Assembly (NCBI RefSeq): GCF_001040945.1
Contig: NZ_CP011930.1
Span: 3,839,021-3,903,020, forward strand
Length of the DNA: 64,000 nt
DNA from: Herbaspirillum seropedicae
GTDB taxonomy: Bacteria > Pseudomonadota > Gammaproteobacteria > Burkholderiales > Burkholderiaceae_D
Direction of reading: 5' to 3'
The notes below the pieces were generated by a model that did not search any database, was not told where the DNA came from, and saw nothing but the letters and a program-made list of their open reading frames with translations. Both the position numbers and the translations under genes were made by a program. The stretch's first letter is position 1, and each line of letters opens with the position of its first letter. Shown here piece by piece: positions 42,580-51,362 of this stretch.

Positions 42580-44796
42580 ATGAACCGTCTGACTCCGATT
42601 GCCGCCGCTTTGGTGGCCACCTTCGCCGCTCCTCTGTCCCTGCACGCCCAGCAGGTTTCCCCGACTACCACCAGCGCCGGCAAGCCTGCCGCCGACGGCC
42701 AGCTCGCTCCGGTGACGGTGCAAGGCCAGCGCGATGATTTCGCCAGCACCGGCACGGCCCTCACCAAGCTGCCGGCCGACCTGCGCGACGTGCCGCAATC
42801 GGTGACTGTGGTGAACAAGGCGCAGATGCAATCGCAAGGGGCGAGTTCGCTGTCCGATGCGCTGCGCAACGTCTCCGGCATCACCCTGGGCGGCGCCGAG
42901 GGCGGCCAGATCGGCAACAACATCAACCTCAATGGTTTCTCGGCGCGCACCGACATCTACCTCGATGGCTTCCGCGACCGTGGGCAATACTATCGCGACA
43001 CCTTCGCCATCGATGAAGTGGAAGTCCTGATGGGCCCCTCTTCGATGCTGTTCGGACGCGGCTCGACCGGCGGCATCATCAACCAGGTCAGCAAGAAGGC
43101 CAACCTGAAGGCGGCCACCGAGATCTCTGGCTCGATCACCACCAATGGCCTGGTGCGCAGCACCGTCGACGTCAACCGCCCGCTGTCGGACACCTCGGCC
43201 CTGCGCATCGAAGCCATGGCCCAGAACGGCGCGGCCAGCACGCGCAAGCAGACCGATGTGCAAGACTTCGGCCTGGCCGGCTCCTATGTCTGGGGCATCG
43301 GCACCCCCACCGAAATCACCCTCTCGGCGCTGCTGCAACACAACCAGGACCAGCCCGACTACGGCCTGCCGCCCTTGAACGGCCATCCCGCCAACGTCGG
43401 TCGCGACACTGCCTATGGCCTGAACAGCGACCGCACCATCCAGGACGTGGCCTCGTTCAACGTCGGCGTCAAGCACAAGATCGCGCCCGACGTCACCCTG
43501 CGCAACCAGACCCAGTTCAACTACGTCCACACCGATGCGGTGGAGACGGCGCCCAACACCATCGGAACCGTCTCGGGCGCTGGCTTCACGCAGCTCGTCA
43601 ATGCCTCCAGCAACCTGCCACTGTCCAGCCTGTTCGTGCGTGGCCAGAGCCATGACCGCGTCATCACCGACTATTCCATCTTCAACCAGACCGAGCTGAC
43701 CGCCAAGTTCGCCACCGGCAGCATCAAGCACGATGCGGTGGTCGGCGTGGAAGTGGGGCATGACGGATACGACAACCAGAACTACTATCGCAACGGCAGT
43801 TGCAACGGCACTGCGCTCAATGCCAACGGCGCCACCACCGGCTACGTGGACTGCGTCCCGCTGCTCAACCCCAGCTACAGCGCGGCCGGCAGCAGCGTGA
43901 GCTCGAGCACCGGAAACCGCGCCGGCGGCAGCGCCAACACCGTGGCCGCCTATGTGGGCGACACCGTCGAACTGGTACCGCAATTCAAGCTGGTCGGCGG
44001 GTTGCGCTATGACCGCTACATCGCCAGCATCACCAACTCCATCGCCAGCGCCCGCACGCCAGCGGCCGCCAGCCAGACCATCAATTTCCTGAGCCTGCGC
44101 TCGGGCGCGATCTGGCAACCGACCTCGGCCCAGGCTTACTACGTCTCCTATGGCACCTCGTTCAATCCCTCGCTGGAACAGCTGACCGGCACCCAGGGCC
44201 AGCAGAATCTGGACCCGGAAAAGAACCGTTCCTATGAACTGGGCGGCAAGTGGGATCTGGCTGATGGCCTGGCCCTCACGGCCGCCGCCTTCCAGATCAC
44301 CAAGGACAACGCCCGCAGCCAGGTCGCTACCGGCGTCTACGCACTGGCGGGCAAGGTGCGCGTCAATGGCGCCCGCGCCGGCGCCACCGGCCACATCACG
44401 CGCGAGTGGCAGGTCGCAGCCAACTACACCTACCTGGGCGCCAAGGTGCTGGAGGGCGCAGCGGGCGACAACTCGGTCGGCAAGGTCCCGGTCAATACCC
44501 CCAAGCACACCCTGACCACCTGGACCACCTACGACCTGGCCCCGCACTGGCAGATCGGCGGCGGCGCCAGCTATATGTCGCAGCGTTATGCCGACGCGCC
44601 CAACACCGTGCAGGTGGGCGGCTATACCCGGTATGACGCCATGCTGGCCTACACCACCAAGGCCTACGACATCCGCCTGAACCTCTACAACCTGAGCAAC
44701 AAGATGTATTACGACGCGCTGATCCAGTCCGACGGCGGCCGCTCCGTCCCGGGTTCGGGCCGCACTGCCCTGCTGTCGCTGACCTATCGCATGTAA
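42580..44796 (+). CDS. piuA: TonB-dependent catecholate siderophore receptor (Fiu/PiuA-like)
   Basis: This 738-residue outer-membrane barrel imports ferric catecholate-type siderophores with TonB energy. After the signal peptide (LTPIAAALVATFAAPLSLHAQQ) comes a plug (LPADLRDVPQSVTVVNKAQMQSQGASSLSDALRNVSGITLG, DIYLDGFRDRGQYYRDTFAIDEVEVLMGPSSMLFGRGSTGGIINQVSKKA) and a barrel ending LLSLTYRM with a terminal aromatic-rich strand. ATG 42580 begins the signal; longer starts do not. piuC follows by 23 bases. A Fur box upstream suggests iron repression. In Pseudomonas, PiuA also takes up siderophore-conjugated beta-lactams. Confidence 0.92.
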   Translation: MNRLTPIAAALVATFAAPLSLHAQQVSPTTTSAGKPAADGQLAPVTVQGQRDDFASTGTALTKLPADLRDVPQSVTVVNKAQMQSQGASSLSDALRNVSGITLGGAEGGQIGNNINLNGFSARTDIYLDGFRDRGQYYRDTFAIDEVEVLMGPSSMLFGRGSTGGIINQVSKKANLKAATEISGSITTNGLVRSTVDVNRPLSDTSALRIEAMAQNGAASTRKQTDVQDFGLAGSYVWGIGTPTEITLSALLQHNQDQPDYGLPPLNGHPANVGRDTAYGLNSDRTIQDVASFNVGVKHKIAPDVTLRNQTQFNYVHTDAVETAPNTIGTVSGAGFTQLVNASSNLPLSSLFVRGQSHDRVITDYSIFNQTELTAKFATGSIKHDAVVGVEVGHDGYDNQNYYRNGSCNGTALNANGATTGYVDCVPLLNPSYSAAGSSVSSSTGNRAGGSANTVAAYVGDTVELVPQFKLVGGLRYDRYIASITNSIASARTPAAASQTINFLSLRSGAIWQPTSAQAYYVSYGTSFNPSLEQLTGTQGQQNLDPEKNRSYELGGKWDLADGLALTAAAFQITKDNARSQVATGVYALAGKVRVNGARAGATGHITREWQVAANYTYLGAKVLEGAAGDNSVGKVPVNTPKHTLTTWTTYDLAPHWQIGGGASYMSQRYADAPNTVQVGGYTRYDAMLAYTTKAYDIRLNLYNLSNKMYYDALIQSDGGRSVPGSGRTALLSLTYRM

Positions 44797-44819
44797 AAAA
44801 AAGAAAAGAGGACGCGCCC

Positions 44820-45506
44820 ATGCTCATCACCATTCCCCAACTGCTGGATACACAAGCCCTCCAGACAGTGCGCAGCCTGCTGGAGCAGGCCGGCGAGGCC
44901 TGGGTGGATGGGCGCGTCACGGCCGGCTATCAGGGTGCGCCGGTCAAGTTCAACCAGCAGATCGACGAGCATTCCGAAGTCGCCCTGCAATGCCAGCGCA
45001 TCATCGTGTCGGCGCTGGAGCGGCACCCGCGCTTCATCAGCGCGGCGCTGCCCAACCTGATCTACCCGCCCATGTTCAACCGCTACGGCGAGGGCATGCA
45101 CTTCGGCGCGCACGTCGACGGCAGCGTGCGCATCCATCCGCACAATGGCCGCAAGCTGCGCACCGATGTCTCGGCCACGCTGTTCCTGGCCGACCCGGGC
45201 GATTACGATGGTGGCGACCTGCAGATCGATGACAGCTATGGCGCGCACAGCGTCAAGCTGGCGGCGGGAGACATGGTGCTCTATCCGGCCACCAGCCTGC
45301 ACACGGTCACGCCGGTCACGCGCGGGGTGCGCCTGGCCTGCTTCTTCTGGGTGCAAAGCCTGGTGCGCGACGACGGCCAGCGCCAGCTGCTGTTCGACAT
45401 GGACAACGCCATCCAGCGCCTGAACCAGACCGAGGCCGATGCCCTGGCCCGGCGTACCCTGGTGGGCTGCTATCACAACCTGCTGCGGCAATGGAGCGAT
45501 ACCTGA
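44820..45506 (+). CDS. piuC: Fe(II)/2-oxoglutarate dioxygenase of the PiuC/YbiX family
   Basis: This 228-residue PKHD-type hydroxylase accompanies the catecholate receptor. Iron ligands are His and Asp in MHFGAHVDGSVR and His in LHTVTPVTRGVRLACFFWVQS, where the Arg binds 2-oxoglutarate. The N-terminal LLEQAGEAWVDGRVTAGYQGAPVKFNQQ is typical of YbiX/PiuC. It is thought to modify or help release iron from the siderophore, but the reaction is not established. It follows piuA in one operon, probably under the same Fur control. Confidence 0.92.
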   Translation: MLITIPQLLDTQALQTVRSLLEQAGEAWVDGRVTAGYQGAPVKFNQQIDEHSEVALQCQRIIVSALERHPRFISAALPNLIYPPMFNRYGEGMHFGAHVDGSVRIHPHNGRKLRTDVSATLFLADPGDYDGGDLQIDDSYGAHSVKLAAGDMVLYPATSLHTVTPVTRGVRLACFFWVQSLVRDDGQRQLLFDMDNAIQRLNQTEADALARRTLVGCYHNLLRQWSDT

Positions 45507-45543
45507 TCGCCCCCTCTTTCAAATTATTTATATCGTTTTACGT

Positions 45544-46977
45544 TTACTTGAAGTAGCGCGGATCCATCTTGCGGAACACCCAGGCCGACGCCAGCGTGAT
45601 CGCGCCGACGATGGCAAAGGTGATCTGGAAGCTGGCGTTGGTAGCCGTGCCGACCTCGCTCTTGAAGAGATTGACCATGGTCCCACCGATGGTCACGCCC
45701 AGGCCGATGGCCAGCATCTGCACCATGGAAAAGAGACTGTTGCCGCTGCCGGCGTCGCGCTTGTCCAAGCCCTTGAGGGTGACGCTGTTCATGGCCGCGA
45801 ACTGCATCGAGTTCGATGCACCGAAGATGGCCAGTTGCACGATGGCCGCCGTCAAGGGCCAGTCCGGCGTGATCAGCGCAAAGGACATGATGGCCGCGCC
45901 GACGATGGCCGTATTGACCAGCAGGAAGCGGTCATAGCCGAAGCGCTTGACCAGCGGGGCGATCCAGGGCTTGGCGATGGTGCCGGCAATGGCCGCCGGC
46001 AGCAACACCATGCCAGCATGCAGGGGCGAATAGCCCAGCCGCACCTGCAACAGCAGCGGCAGCAGGAAAGGCACCGCCGAGGAACCGATACGGCAGACCA
46101 GGTTGCCGGCCAGTCCGATGCTGAAATTGGGTTCGCCAAACAAACCCAGCCGAAACAATGGCCGCGGATGAACCGAGGCATGTCGCCAATAGCCAAGTAC
46201 TGTAAGCGCCGCCACGACGAACAGGGCGATGCTCCAGCCGGTACGGTGGCTGTCGAACGGCACATCCAGCGCCAGCGAAAAGGCCACCATGCAGGCCGAG
46301 AGCAAGACACACCCCAGCAGATCGAAGCGCGGCGTGCCGGCAAGGCTGTCATCGGGAAGGAAATACAGCACAGCGCCCATGCCCAGTACGCCAACTGGCA
46401 GGTTGATCAGGAAGATCCAGTGCCACGACAGGCTTTCCACCAGCCACCCGCCCAGTACTGGCCCCACCACCGGGCCGAGCTGCCCGGCAATCGAGATCGA
46501 CGCCAGCGCAGCGATGTACTGCGCCCCCGGCACCGCCCGCAACACCGCCAGCCGCCCCACCGGCAGCAGCATGGAACCGCCCAGCCCCTGCACCACGCGG
46601 GCCGCCAGCAGCATGGGCAGGCTGGACGCCATGGCGCACAGCAGCGAACCCAGCGAAAACAGCAGGATCGCCGCGAAATACATGCGGCGTGTGCCGAAAC
46701 GGTCAGCCAGCCAACCCGAGGCCGGGGTCAGTGAGGCCATGGTGAGGGTGTAGGCCACCACCACCGGGTGCATGTTCAGCACCGGCTCGCCCAGGCTGCG
46801 CGCCATGGCGGGCAAGGCGGTATTGACGATGGTGGTGTCCAGCGTCTGCATGAAGAAGCCGGACGCGACTATCCACAGCAAGGCACGCTGGGTGACCGGA
46901 TCATTGATGGAGGCAGAAGCAGAGGTAGAAGGAGAGGACGGGGTGTCGCGCAGACGGGGCGGCTGGTTGGCAGACAT
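45544..46977 (-). CDS. mdtD: MFS drug exporter, DHA2 family (MdtD-like)
   Basis: This 477-residue transporter has about 14 helices and the DHA2 signature FFMQTLDTTIVNTALPAMARSLGE, then GWLADRFGTRRMYF (motif A), LLLAARVVQGLGGSMLLPVGRLAVLR and GPVVGPVLGGWLVESLSWHWIFLINLPVG (motif C). It most resembles MdtD/YegB, an accessory pump in the E. coli mdtABCD operon; no RND genes are here. ATG 46977 starts before a Ser-rich tail; a longer start at 47022 is less likely. It converges on piuC with 37 AT-rich bases between stops. Confidence 0.88.
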   Translation of the reverse strand: MSANQPPRLRDTPSSPSTSASASINDPVTQRALLWIVASGFFMQTLDTTIVNTALPAMARSLGEPVLNMHPVVVAYTLTMASLTPASGWLADRFGTRRMYFAAILLFSLGSLLCAMASSLPMLLAARVVQGLGGSMLLPVGRLAVLRAVPGAQYIAALASISIAGQLGPVVGPVLGGWLVESLSWHWIFLINLPVGVLGMGAVLYFLPDDSLAGTPRFDLLGCVLLSACMVAFSLALDVPFDSHRTGWSIALFVVAALTVLGYWRHASVHPRPLFRLGLFGEPNFSIGLAGNLVCRIGSSAVPFLLPLLLQVRLGYSPLHAGMVLLPAAIAGTIAKPWIAPLVKRFGYDRFLLVNTAIVGAAIMSFALITPDWPLTAAIVQLAIFGASNSMQFAAMNSVTLKGLDKRDAGSGNSLFSMVQMLAIGLGVTIGGTMVNLFKSEVGTATNASFQITFAIVGAITLASAWVFRKMDPRYFK

Positions 46978-47099
46978 GGCGAAGGAAGAATGGGAAACGT
47001 GCCGACAAGACAAGGCGGGCAAGGCAGGGAGACGGTACAGACAAGCTCGCCGTATCCCCGCGCACTACCGCGACATTCTACGCCCTTGGGCGTTTCCCA

Positions 47100-47954
47100 T
47101 CAGAAGGCTTGCGGACGCCACTTCAGCAGACGCCGTTCCAGCGCATGCAAGAGCCAGTCCGCCGCCAGCGCCACCACGGCCAGCACGATCATGGCCGCGA
47201 ACACGCCGCTGGCGTTGAATGCGCCCTGAGCGGTAGAGATCAGCAGGCCGATGCCCTGCTTGGAACCGAGGAATTCCCCCACCACCGCGCCCACCAGGGC
47301 AAAGCCGAAACTCACATGCAGGCTGGCCAGGATCCACGACAGCGCCGAGGGGATCACCACGGCCATGGTGACCTGACGACGCGAGGCGCCCAGGATCTGG
47401 GCATTGGCGATCATGTAGCGGTCGGCCTCGCGCACACCCTGGAAGGCATTGGCAAAGACCACGAAGAACACCATCACCACTGCCAGCGCCACCTTGGACG
47501 CCATGCCCAGGCCGAAGGCGATGACAAAGATGGAGCCCAGCACCACGCGTGGAATCGAGTTGGCGATCTGGATATAGAGGCTGAAGACATCCGAGAGCAG
47601 CTTGTTGCGGCCCAGGACGATGCCGGCAATGACACCGGCCACCGAACCGATCAGGAAGCCCAGCACGGTCTCTTCCAGCGTCACCAGCACCTGGGTCCAG
47701 AGCGGGCCCTGCGAGGTGCCTTCGACCATCCAGTCATAGATCTGCGCCACGATCAGGGAGGGTTGCGAGAAGAAGAAGGGATCGATCCAGCCGATGCGCG
47801 CGCAGACTTCCCAGCCGCCCAGCACGATCACCAGGATAGCGATGCGCAGGCCGATGACCAGTTGTTTTCGTGCGCGGATCTTGCGCTGGGCCTCGGCTTC
47901 GACGGCGGCGATGTCCATCGTCGCGGCGGATTGGCTGGCTTGTGCTTGTGTCAT
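47100..47954 (-). CDS. NitT/TauT-type ABC transporter permease
   Basis: This 284-residue permease has about six helices and the binding-protein-dependent transport domain with the EAA-like loop (READRYMIANAQILGASRRQVTMAVVIPSALSWILASL). It resembles SsuC/TauC/ThiX permeases. ATG 47954 has GGGGAG about 6 bases upstream. It follows the ATPase gene by 30 bases and the two binding-protein genes further upstream. Substrates of this family include sulphonates, nitrate, taurine and pyrimidine precursors; which applies here is not clear. Confidence 0.88.
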   Translation of the reverse strand: MTQAQASQSAATMDIAAVEAEAQRKIRARKQLVIGLRIAILVIVLGGWEVCARIGWIDPFFFSQPSLIVAQIYDWMVEGTSQGPLWTQVLVTLEETVLGFLIGSVAGVIAGIVLGRNKLLSDVFSLYIQIANSIPRVVLGSIFVIAFGLGMASKVALAVVMVFFVVFANAFQGVREADRYMIANAQILGASRRQVTMAVVIPSALSWILASLHVSFGFALVGAVVGEFLGSKQGIGLLISTAQGAFNASGVFAAMIVLAVVALAADWLLHALERRLLKWRPQAF

Positions 47955-47984
47955 GAGACTCCCCTGTATTTCAACAATGATCAA

Positions 47985-48812
47985 TCACGCGATATGGACT
48001 TCTTCACGCAGGTCAGCCCAGATTCTGCGCGAGATATCAATGAAGCGCTGTTCGTAGCGCACTTCTTCCATCACCCGCGGACGCGGCAGGTCGATGGGAT
48101 AGACGCTCTTCAGGGTCGCCGGACGGGCCGTGAGCACATAGACCTTGTCGGCCAGGGCAATGGCCTCTTCCAGGTCGTGGGTAACGAACACCACCGAGCC
48201 CGAATGGGCCGACCACAGGCGCAGCAGTTCGTCCTGCATCAGGGTGCGGGTCTGCATGTCCAGCGCCGAGAAGGGTTCATCCATGAGCAATATCTCGGGA
48301 CTGTTGATGAAGGTCTGCGCCAGCGCCACGCGCTTGCGCATGCCGCCGGAGAGCTGGTGGGGATAGTGGTCGCCGAACTTGTCCAGGCCCACGCGGCGTA
48401 TCCATTCATCGGCCAGCGCATGCGCCTGGGCCTTGGGCTGGCCCCGGAACAGGGGACCGGCGGCGACATTCTCGCGCACGCTGCGCCAGGGGAAGACGGC
48501 GTCGTTCTGGAACACGAAGCCGATGCGCGGATCGATGCCATTGACCGGCTGCCCCATCACGCGCACCTCGCCCAGGGTGGGCTTGAGCAATCCCGTGATC
48601 AGCGACAGCGTGGTCGATTTGCCGCAACCGGTGGGGCCGACCACGGCGACGAATTCGCCCCGCGCCACGCTCATGGAAAAATCACGCAGCGCCACCGTGG
48701 CCCGGCCATCGGCAGTGATGAAGCGGCAGCTCACGTTGCGCAATTCGATGGCCGGGGTTTCCTGCGCCGCCTGGCCGGCGGGCGTGAAGGCGTGCTGGTT
48801 GATCGCATTCAT
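47985..48812 (-). CDS. NitT/TauT-type ABC transporter ATP-binding protein
   Basis: This 275-residue ATPase has Walker A GPTGCGKSTT, Q-loop FVFQNDAVFPWRSVREN, signature LSGGMRKRVALAQTF, Walker B ILLMDEPFSALD and switch His in VTHDLEEAI. It resembles SsuB/TauB. An N-terminal extension of about 20 residues precedes the domain. It is separated from the binding-protein gene by a hairpin (48931-48949) and a short repeat, which may lower its expression relative to the binding protein. Confidence 0.9.
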   Translation of the reverse strand: MNAINQHAFTPAGQAAQETPAIELRNVSCRFITADGRATVALRDFSMSVARGEFVAVVGPTGCGKSTTLSLITGLLKPTLGEVRVMGQPVNGIDPRIGFVFQNDAVFPWRSVRENVAAGPLFRGQPKAQAHALADEWIRRVGLDKFGDHYPHQLSGGMRKRVALAQTFINSPEILLMDEPFSALDMQTRTLMQDELLRLWSAHSGSVVFVTHDLEEAIALADKVYVLTARPATLKSVYPIDLPRPRVMEEVRYEQRFIDISRRIWADLREEVHIA

Positions 48813-48896
48813 CGTGGGGCTCTTTCGTGGCTGAGGTTGATTTCAACTTGACTGGGGTGGAGTACGCCCCTGACGCGCCGGCGCGCATCATGGCGC

Positions 48897-48918
48897 ATAT
48901 CGTTTATATCGTTTATAT
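48897..48918. repeat. short tandem repeat ATATCGTTT
   Basis: Two exact copies of the 9-base unit ATATCGTTT followed by ATAT lie between the ATPase and binding-protein genes. Similar AT-rich runs (TTTATATCATTTAT near 1650, TTTATATCGTTTTA near 45530) occur in two other intergenic gaps. Confidence 0.6.
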
Positions 48919-48930
48919 GGTTTCCGGGAA

Positions 48931-48949
48931 GACTGGCCATCGGCCAGTC
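48931..48949 (-). terminator. attenuator-like hairpin between binding protein and ATPase
   Basis: GACTGGCC (48931-48938) and GGCCAGTC (48942-48949) form a perfect 8-bp stem with a 3-nt loop directly after the binding-protein stop on the minus strand, followed by TTCCC. Probably partial termination or 3'-end protection. Confidence 0.5.
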
Positions 48950-48954
48950 CCGCC

Positions 48955-49968
48955 TCATTTCACGGCATTGACGAATTCATCCGTATAGGTCTTGGACAAG
49001 TCCACATGCTTGCCCTTGACGTTGGGATTGAAGCCCGACAGCACGGCCAGCACGGTTTGCGGCCCACCCTTGGGCATCTTGCCGTCCTGCGAATACATGG
49101 GCAGCGAATTGGTGAGCGCCTGTATATACAGCGGCTTGTTGTTGCCGTAGTAGTCCTTGGGCATCTTGTCGGCGATCTGCTCGGCCGTGTGCGTCTGGAT
49201 GAACCTGAGCGTCTTGACGAAGGCGCGCGCCAGCTTCTGGGCGTCTTCCTTGTGGCTGTTGAGCCAGCTGCGCTGTACATACACGCTGGAAGCCGGATAG
49301 AGTCCGCCCAGCGCCTTGACCGTGCCCTCCACGGTGCGCAGGTCCACCAGCACCTGGGCGTCGCCGGTCTTGAGCAATTGCGAGGCGGTCGGCTCGGTGG
49401 TCATGCCGGCATCGATGCGACCCTGCTTCATGGCGGCGATGAAGGTATTGTCCGCTCCCACCGGCAGCACCGAGAACTGCTTGGAGGTGATGCCGTGGCG
49501 CGAGGCCAGGTATTGGGTCAGGAAGTTGGTGGACGAGCCCAGTCCGGTCACGCCCAGGGTCTTGCCCTTGGCGTCGGCCATGCTCTGGAAGTGCGGTGCG
49601 GCCTTGGTGGACACCAGTTCCACCTCGCCCGGCACCTGGCCCAGGATGACGATGGCAGTGATTTCCTTGCCCTTGGTCTGCAGGTCGATGGAGTGGTCAT
49701 AGAAGCCGACCACCGCCTGCACTGCACCGGCCAGCAGTTCGTTCTCGGCGTCCACGCCGGCCGGCTGCGATTGCAGTTCCACGTCCAGGCCTTCTTCCTT
49801 GAAATAGCCCAGTTGCTCGGCCAGCTTGGCCGGCAGGTAGACCATCTTGTTGATGCCGCCGACCATGATGGTGATCTTGGCCGCAGCCCAGGCCGGAGCC
49901 GGCGCGCCGGCCAGCACGGTGCTGGCGATGGCCAGGGACAGCAGGCCCTGGCGGATGTGCTTGTTCAC
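48955..49968 (-). CDS. ABC substrate-binding protein, NitT/TauT type (copy 1)
   Basis: This 337-residue periplasmic protein has a signal peptide (LLSLAIASTVLAGAPAPAWAAA) and a SsuA/THI5-like domain: ITIMVGGINKMVYLPAKLAEQLGYFKEEGLDVEL, AENELLAGAVQAVVGFYDHSIDLQTKGK, GKTLGVTGLGSSTNFLTQYLA and GLYPASSVYVQRSWLNSHKEDAQKLARAFVKTLRFIQTHTAEQIADKMPKDYY. It is a close paralogue of the gene just upstream (50034-51095), which argues for a tandem duplication. The ligand is unknown. Confidence 0.9.
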   Translation of the reverse strand: MNKHIRQGLLSLAIASTVLAGAPAPAWAAAKITIMVGGINKMVYLPAKLAEQLGYFKEEGLDVELQSQPAGVDAENELLAGAVQAVVGFYDHSIDLQTKGKEITAIVILGQVPGEVELVSTKAAPHFQSMADAKGKTLGVTGLGSSTNFLTQYLASRHGITSKQFSVLPVGADNTFIAAMKQGRIDAGMTTEPTASQLLKTGDAQVLVDLRTVEGTVKALGGLYPASSVYVQRSWLNSHKEDAQKLARAFVKTLRFIQTHTAEQIADKMPKDYYGNNKPLYIQALTNSLPMYSQDGKMPKGGPQTVLAVLSGFNPNVKGKHVDLSKTYTDEFVNAVK

Positions 49969-50033
49969 GTTACCTCCTGGAATCGATGCGAAAGCCTGCG
50001 GATTCTAAGATCTCTTCATGCAGGCCGCAGCAG

Positions 50034-51095
50034 TCACTTCACCTGGTCCACGAACTCGTTGGTATAGGTCTTGGACAAGTCGATGTTCTTGCCCTTGATA
50101 TTGGGATTGAAACCGGCCATCACCTTCAGGACCTGTTCGGGCCCGCCGGCGGGCATCTTGCCGTCGGGCGAATACATGGGCAGGGACGCCTTGAGCGCCT
50201 GCACATAGATGGCCTTGCTGCCGCCGTAGTAGTCCTTGGGCATCTTGTCGGCGATGTCTTCGGCCGAATGGGTCTGAATGTAGCGCAGGGTCTTGACGAA
50301 GACGCGCGCCAGCTTCTGCGACTCGGCCTTGTGGCTGTTCATCCAGGAGCGATGCACATAGAGGCTGGAGGCCGGATAGAGCCCGCCCAGCGCCGCCTTG
50401 GTGCCGTCGACGCTGCTCATGTCGACCAGCACCTTGGCCGCGCCCGAGGCCAGCAGGATGGAGGTGGTCGGCTCGGTGGTCCAGGCCACATCGACGCGCT
50501 TTTGCTTCATGGCGGCGATCAGGGTATTGCCCGCGCCCACCGGCAGGATCGAATAATCGCCCGCCTTCAGGCCGGCCCGATTGGCCAGGTATTGGGCGAT
50601 GAAACTGGAAGACGAACCCAGCCCGGTCACGCCCAGGGTCTTGCCCTTGAGATCGGCCATGCTGCGTACGCTGTCGGCCAAGTCGGCGCGCACCATTTCC
50701 ATGCCGCCCGGCACCAGCAGCAACTGGGCGATGGAGGTGACTTCCTTGCCCTTGCTCTGCAGGTCGATGGAATGGTCGTAGTAGCCCACCACGGCCTGCA
50801 CCGCGCCGGCCAGCAATTCATTTTCGGCATCCACCCCGGCCGGCTGCGACTGCAGCTCCACGTCCAGGCCTTCTTCCTTGAAGTAACCCAGGCTTTCGGC
50901 CAGCTTGGGGGGCAGGTAGATGAGCTTGTTGATGCCGCCGACCATGATGATGATCTTGTCGGCCGCACGGGCCTGCGGGGCCGCCAGGCCGAGCGCGCAG
51001 GCGGTGATAGCGGTGCTGACAGTGATGCCCAGGGTGAGGAGCCTACGGCGCAGGCGGCCGTTGAGGGCGGGCCAGACGCAAAAATCGTCACGCAT
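50034..51095 (-). CDS. ABC substrate-binding protein, NitT/TauT type (copy 2)
   Basis: This 353-residue paralogue of the neighbouring binding protein shares long identical blocks (YFKEEGLDVELQSQPAGVDA, AGAVQAVVG, DHSIDLQ, GKTLGVTGLGSS, MPKDYYG) but differs in mid-protein residues likely to line the ligand site (for example LLLVPGGMEMVRADLADSVRS against ILGQVPGEVELVSTKAAPHFQS). The signal peptide is longer and basic (RLRRRLLTLGITVSTAITACALGLAAPQARA). ATG 51095 has AGGAG 9 bases upstream. It is the first gene of the ABC operon. The two copies may widen substrate range through one permease. Confidence 0.9.
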   Translation of the reverse strand: MRDDFCVWPALNGRLRRRLLTLGITVSTAITACALGLAAPQARAADKIIIMVGGINKLIYLPPKLAESLGYFKEEGLDVELQSQPAGVDAENELLAGAVQAVVGYYDHSIDLQSKGKEVTSIAQLLLVPGGMEMVRADLADSVRSMADLKGKTLGVTGLGSSSSFIAQYLANRAGLKAGDYSILPVGAGNTLIAAMKQKRVDVAWTTEPTTSILLASGAAKVLVDMSSVDGTKAALGGLYPASSLYVHRSWMNSHKAESQKLARVFVKTLRYIQTHSAEDIADKMPKDYYGGSKAIYVQALKASLPMYSPDGKMPAGGPEQVLKVMAGFNPNIKGKNIDLSKTYTNEFVDQVK

Positions 51096-51277
51096 TATGA
51101 TTATCTCCTGAATATTTTGACTAGGATGGTCGGCCGCCATCTTCAGTTCTTGTAGACTTGCGGACCTATTCTAAGAAGCCGAAACCTTCATCCAGCTTTC
51201 CAAAAAACGGCTTTTTGCTTTGCAACGCAACAAAAAGGCACTTCAACAGAAGTCCGGAACCTGCTCGGAACAAGCTC

Positions 51278-51349
51278 AAAAGAACCTCAAAAGAACCTTA
51301 AAAGAATCTTGAGAGAATCGGAAAAGAATCTTAAAGAACCTCAAAAAAC
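51278..51349. repeat. 11-bp phased A-tract repeat array
   Basis: Six to seven imperfect copies of AAAAGAACCTC/T repeat every 11 bp (copies at 51278, 51289, 51300, 51311, 51322 and a 10-bp copy at 51333), ending 14 bases before the response-regulator ATG. A-runs in phase with the helix should bend DNA, and 11-bp-spaced direct repeats are the binding pattern of OmpR-type regulators. Confidence 0.8.
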
Positions 51350-51362
51350 ACGAGACTAGCGC

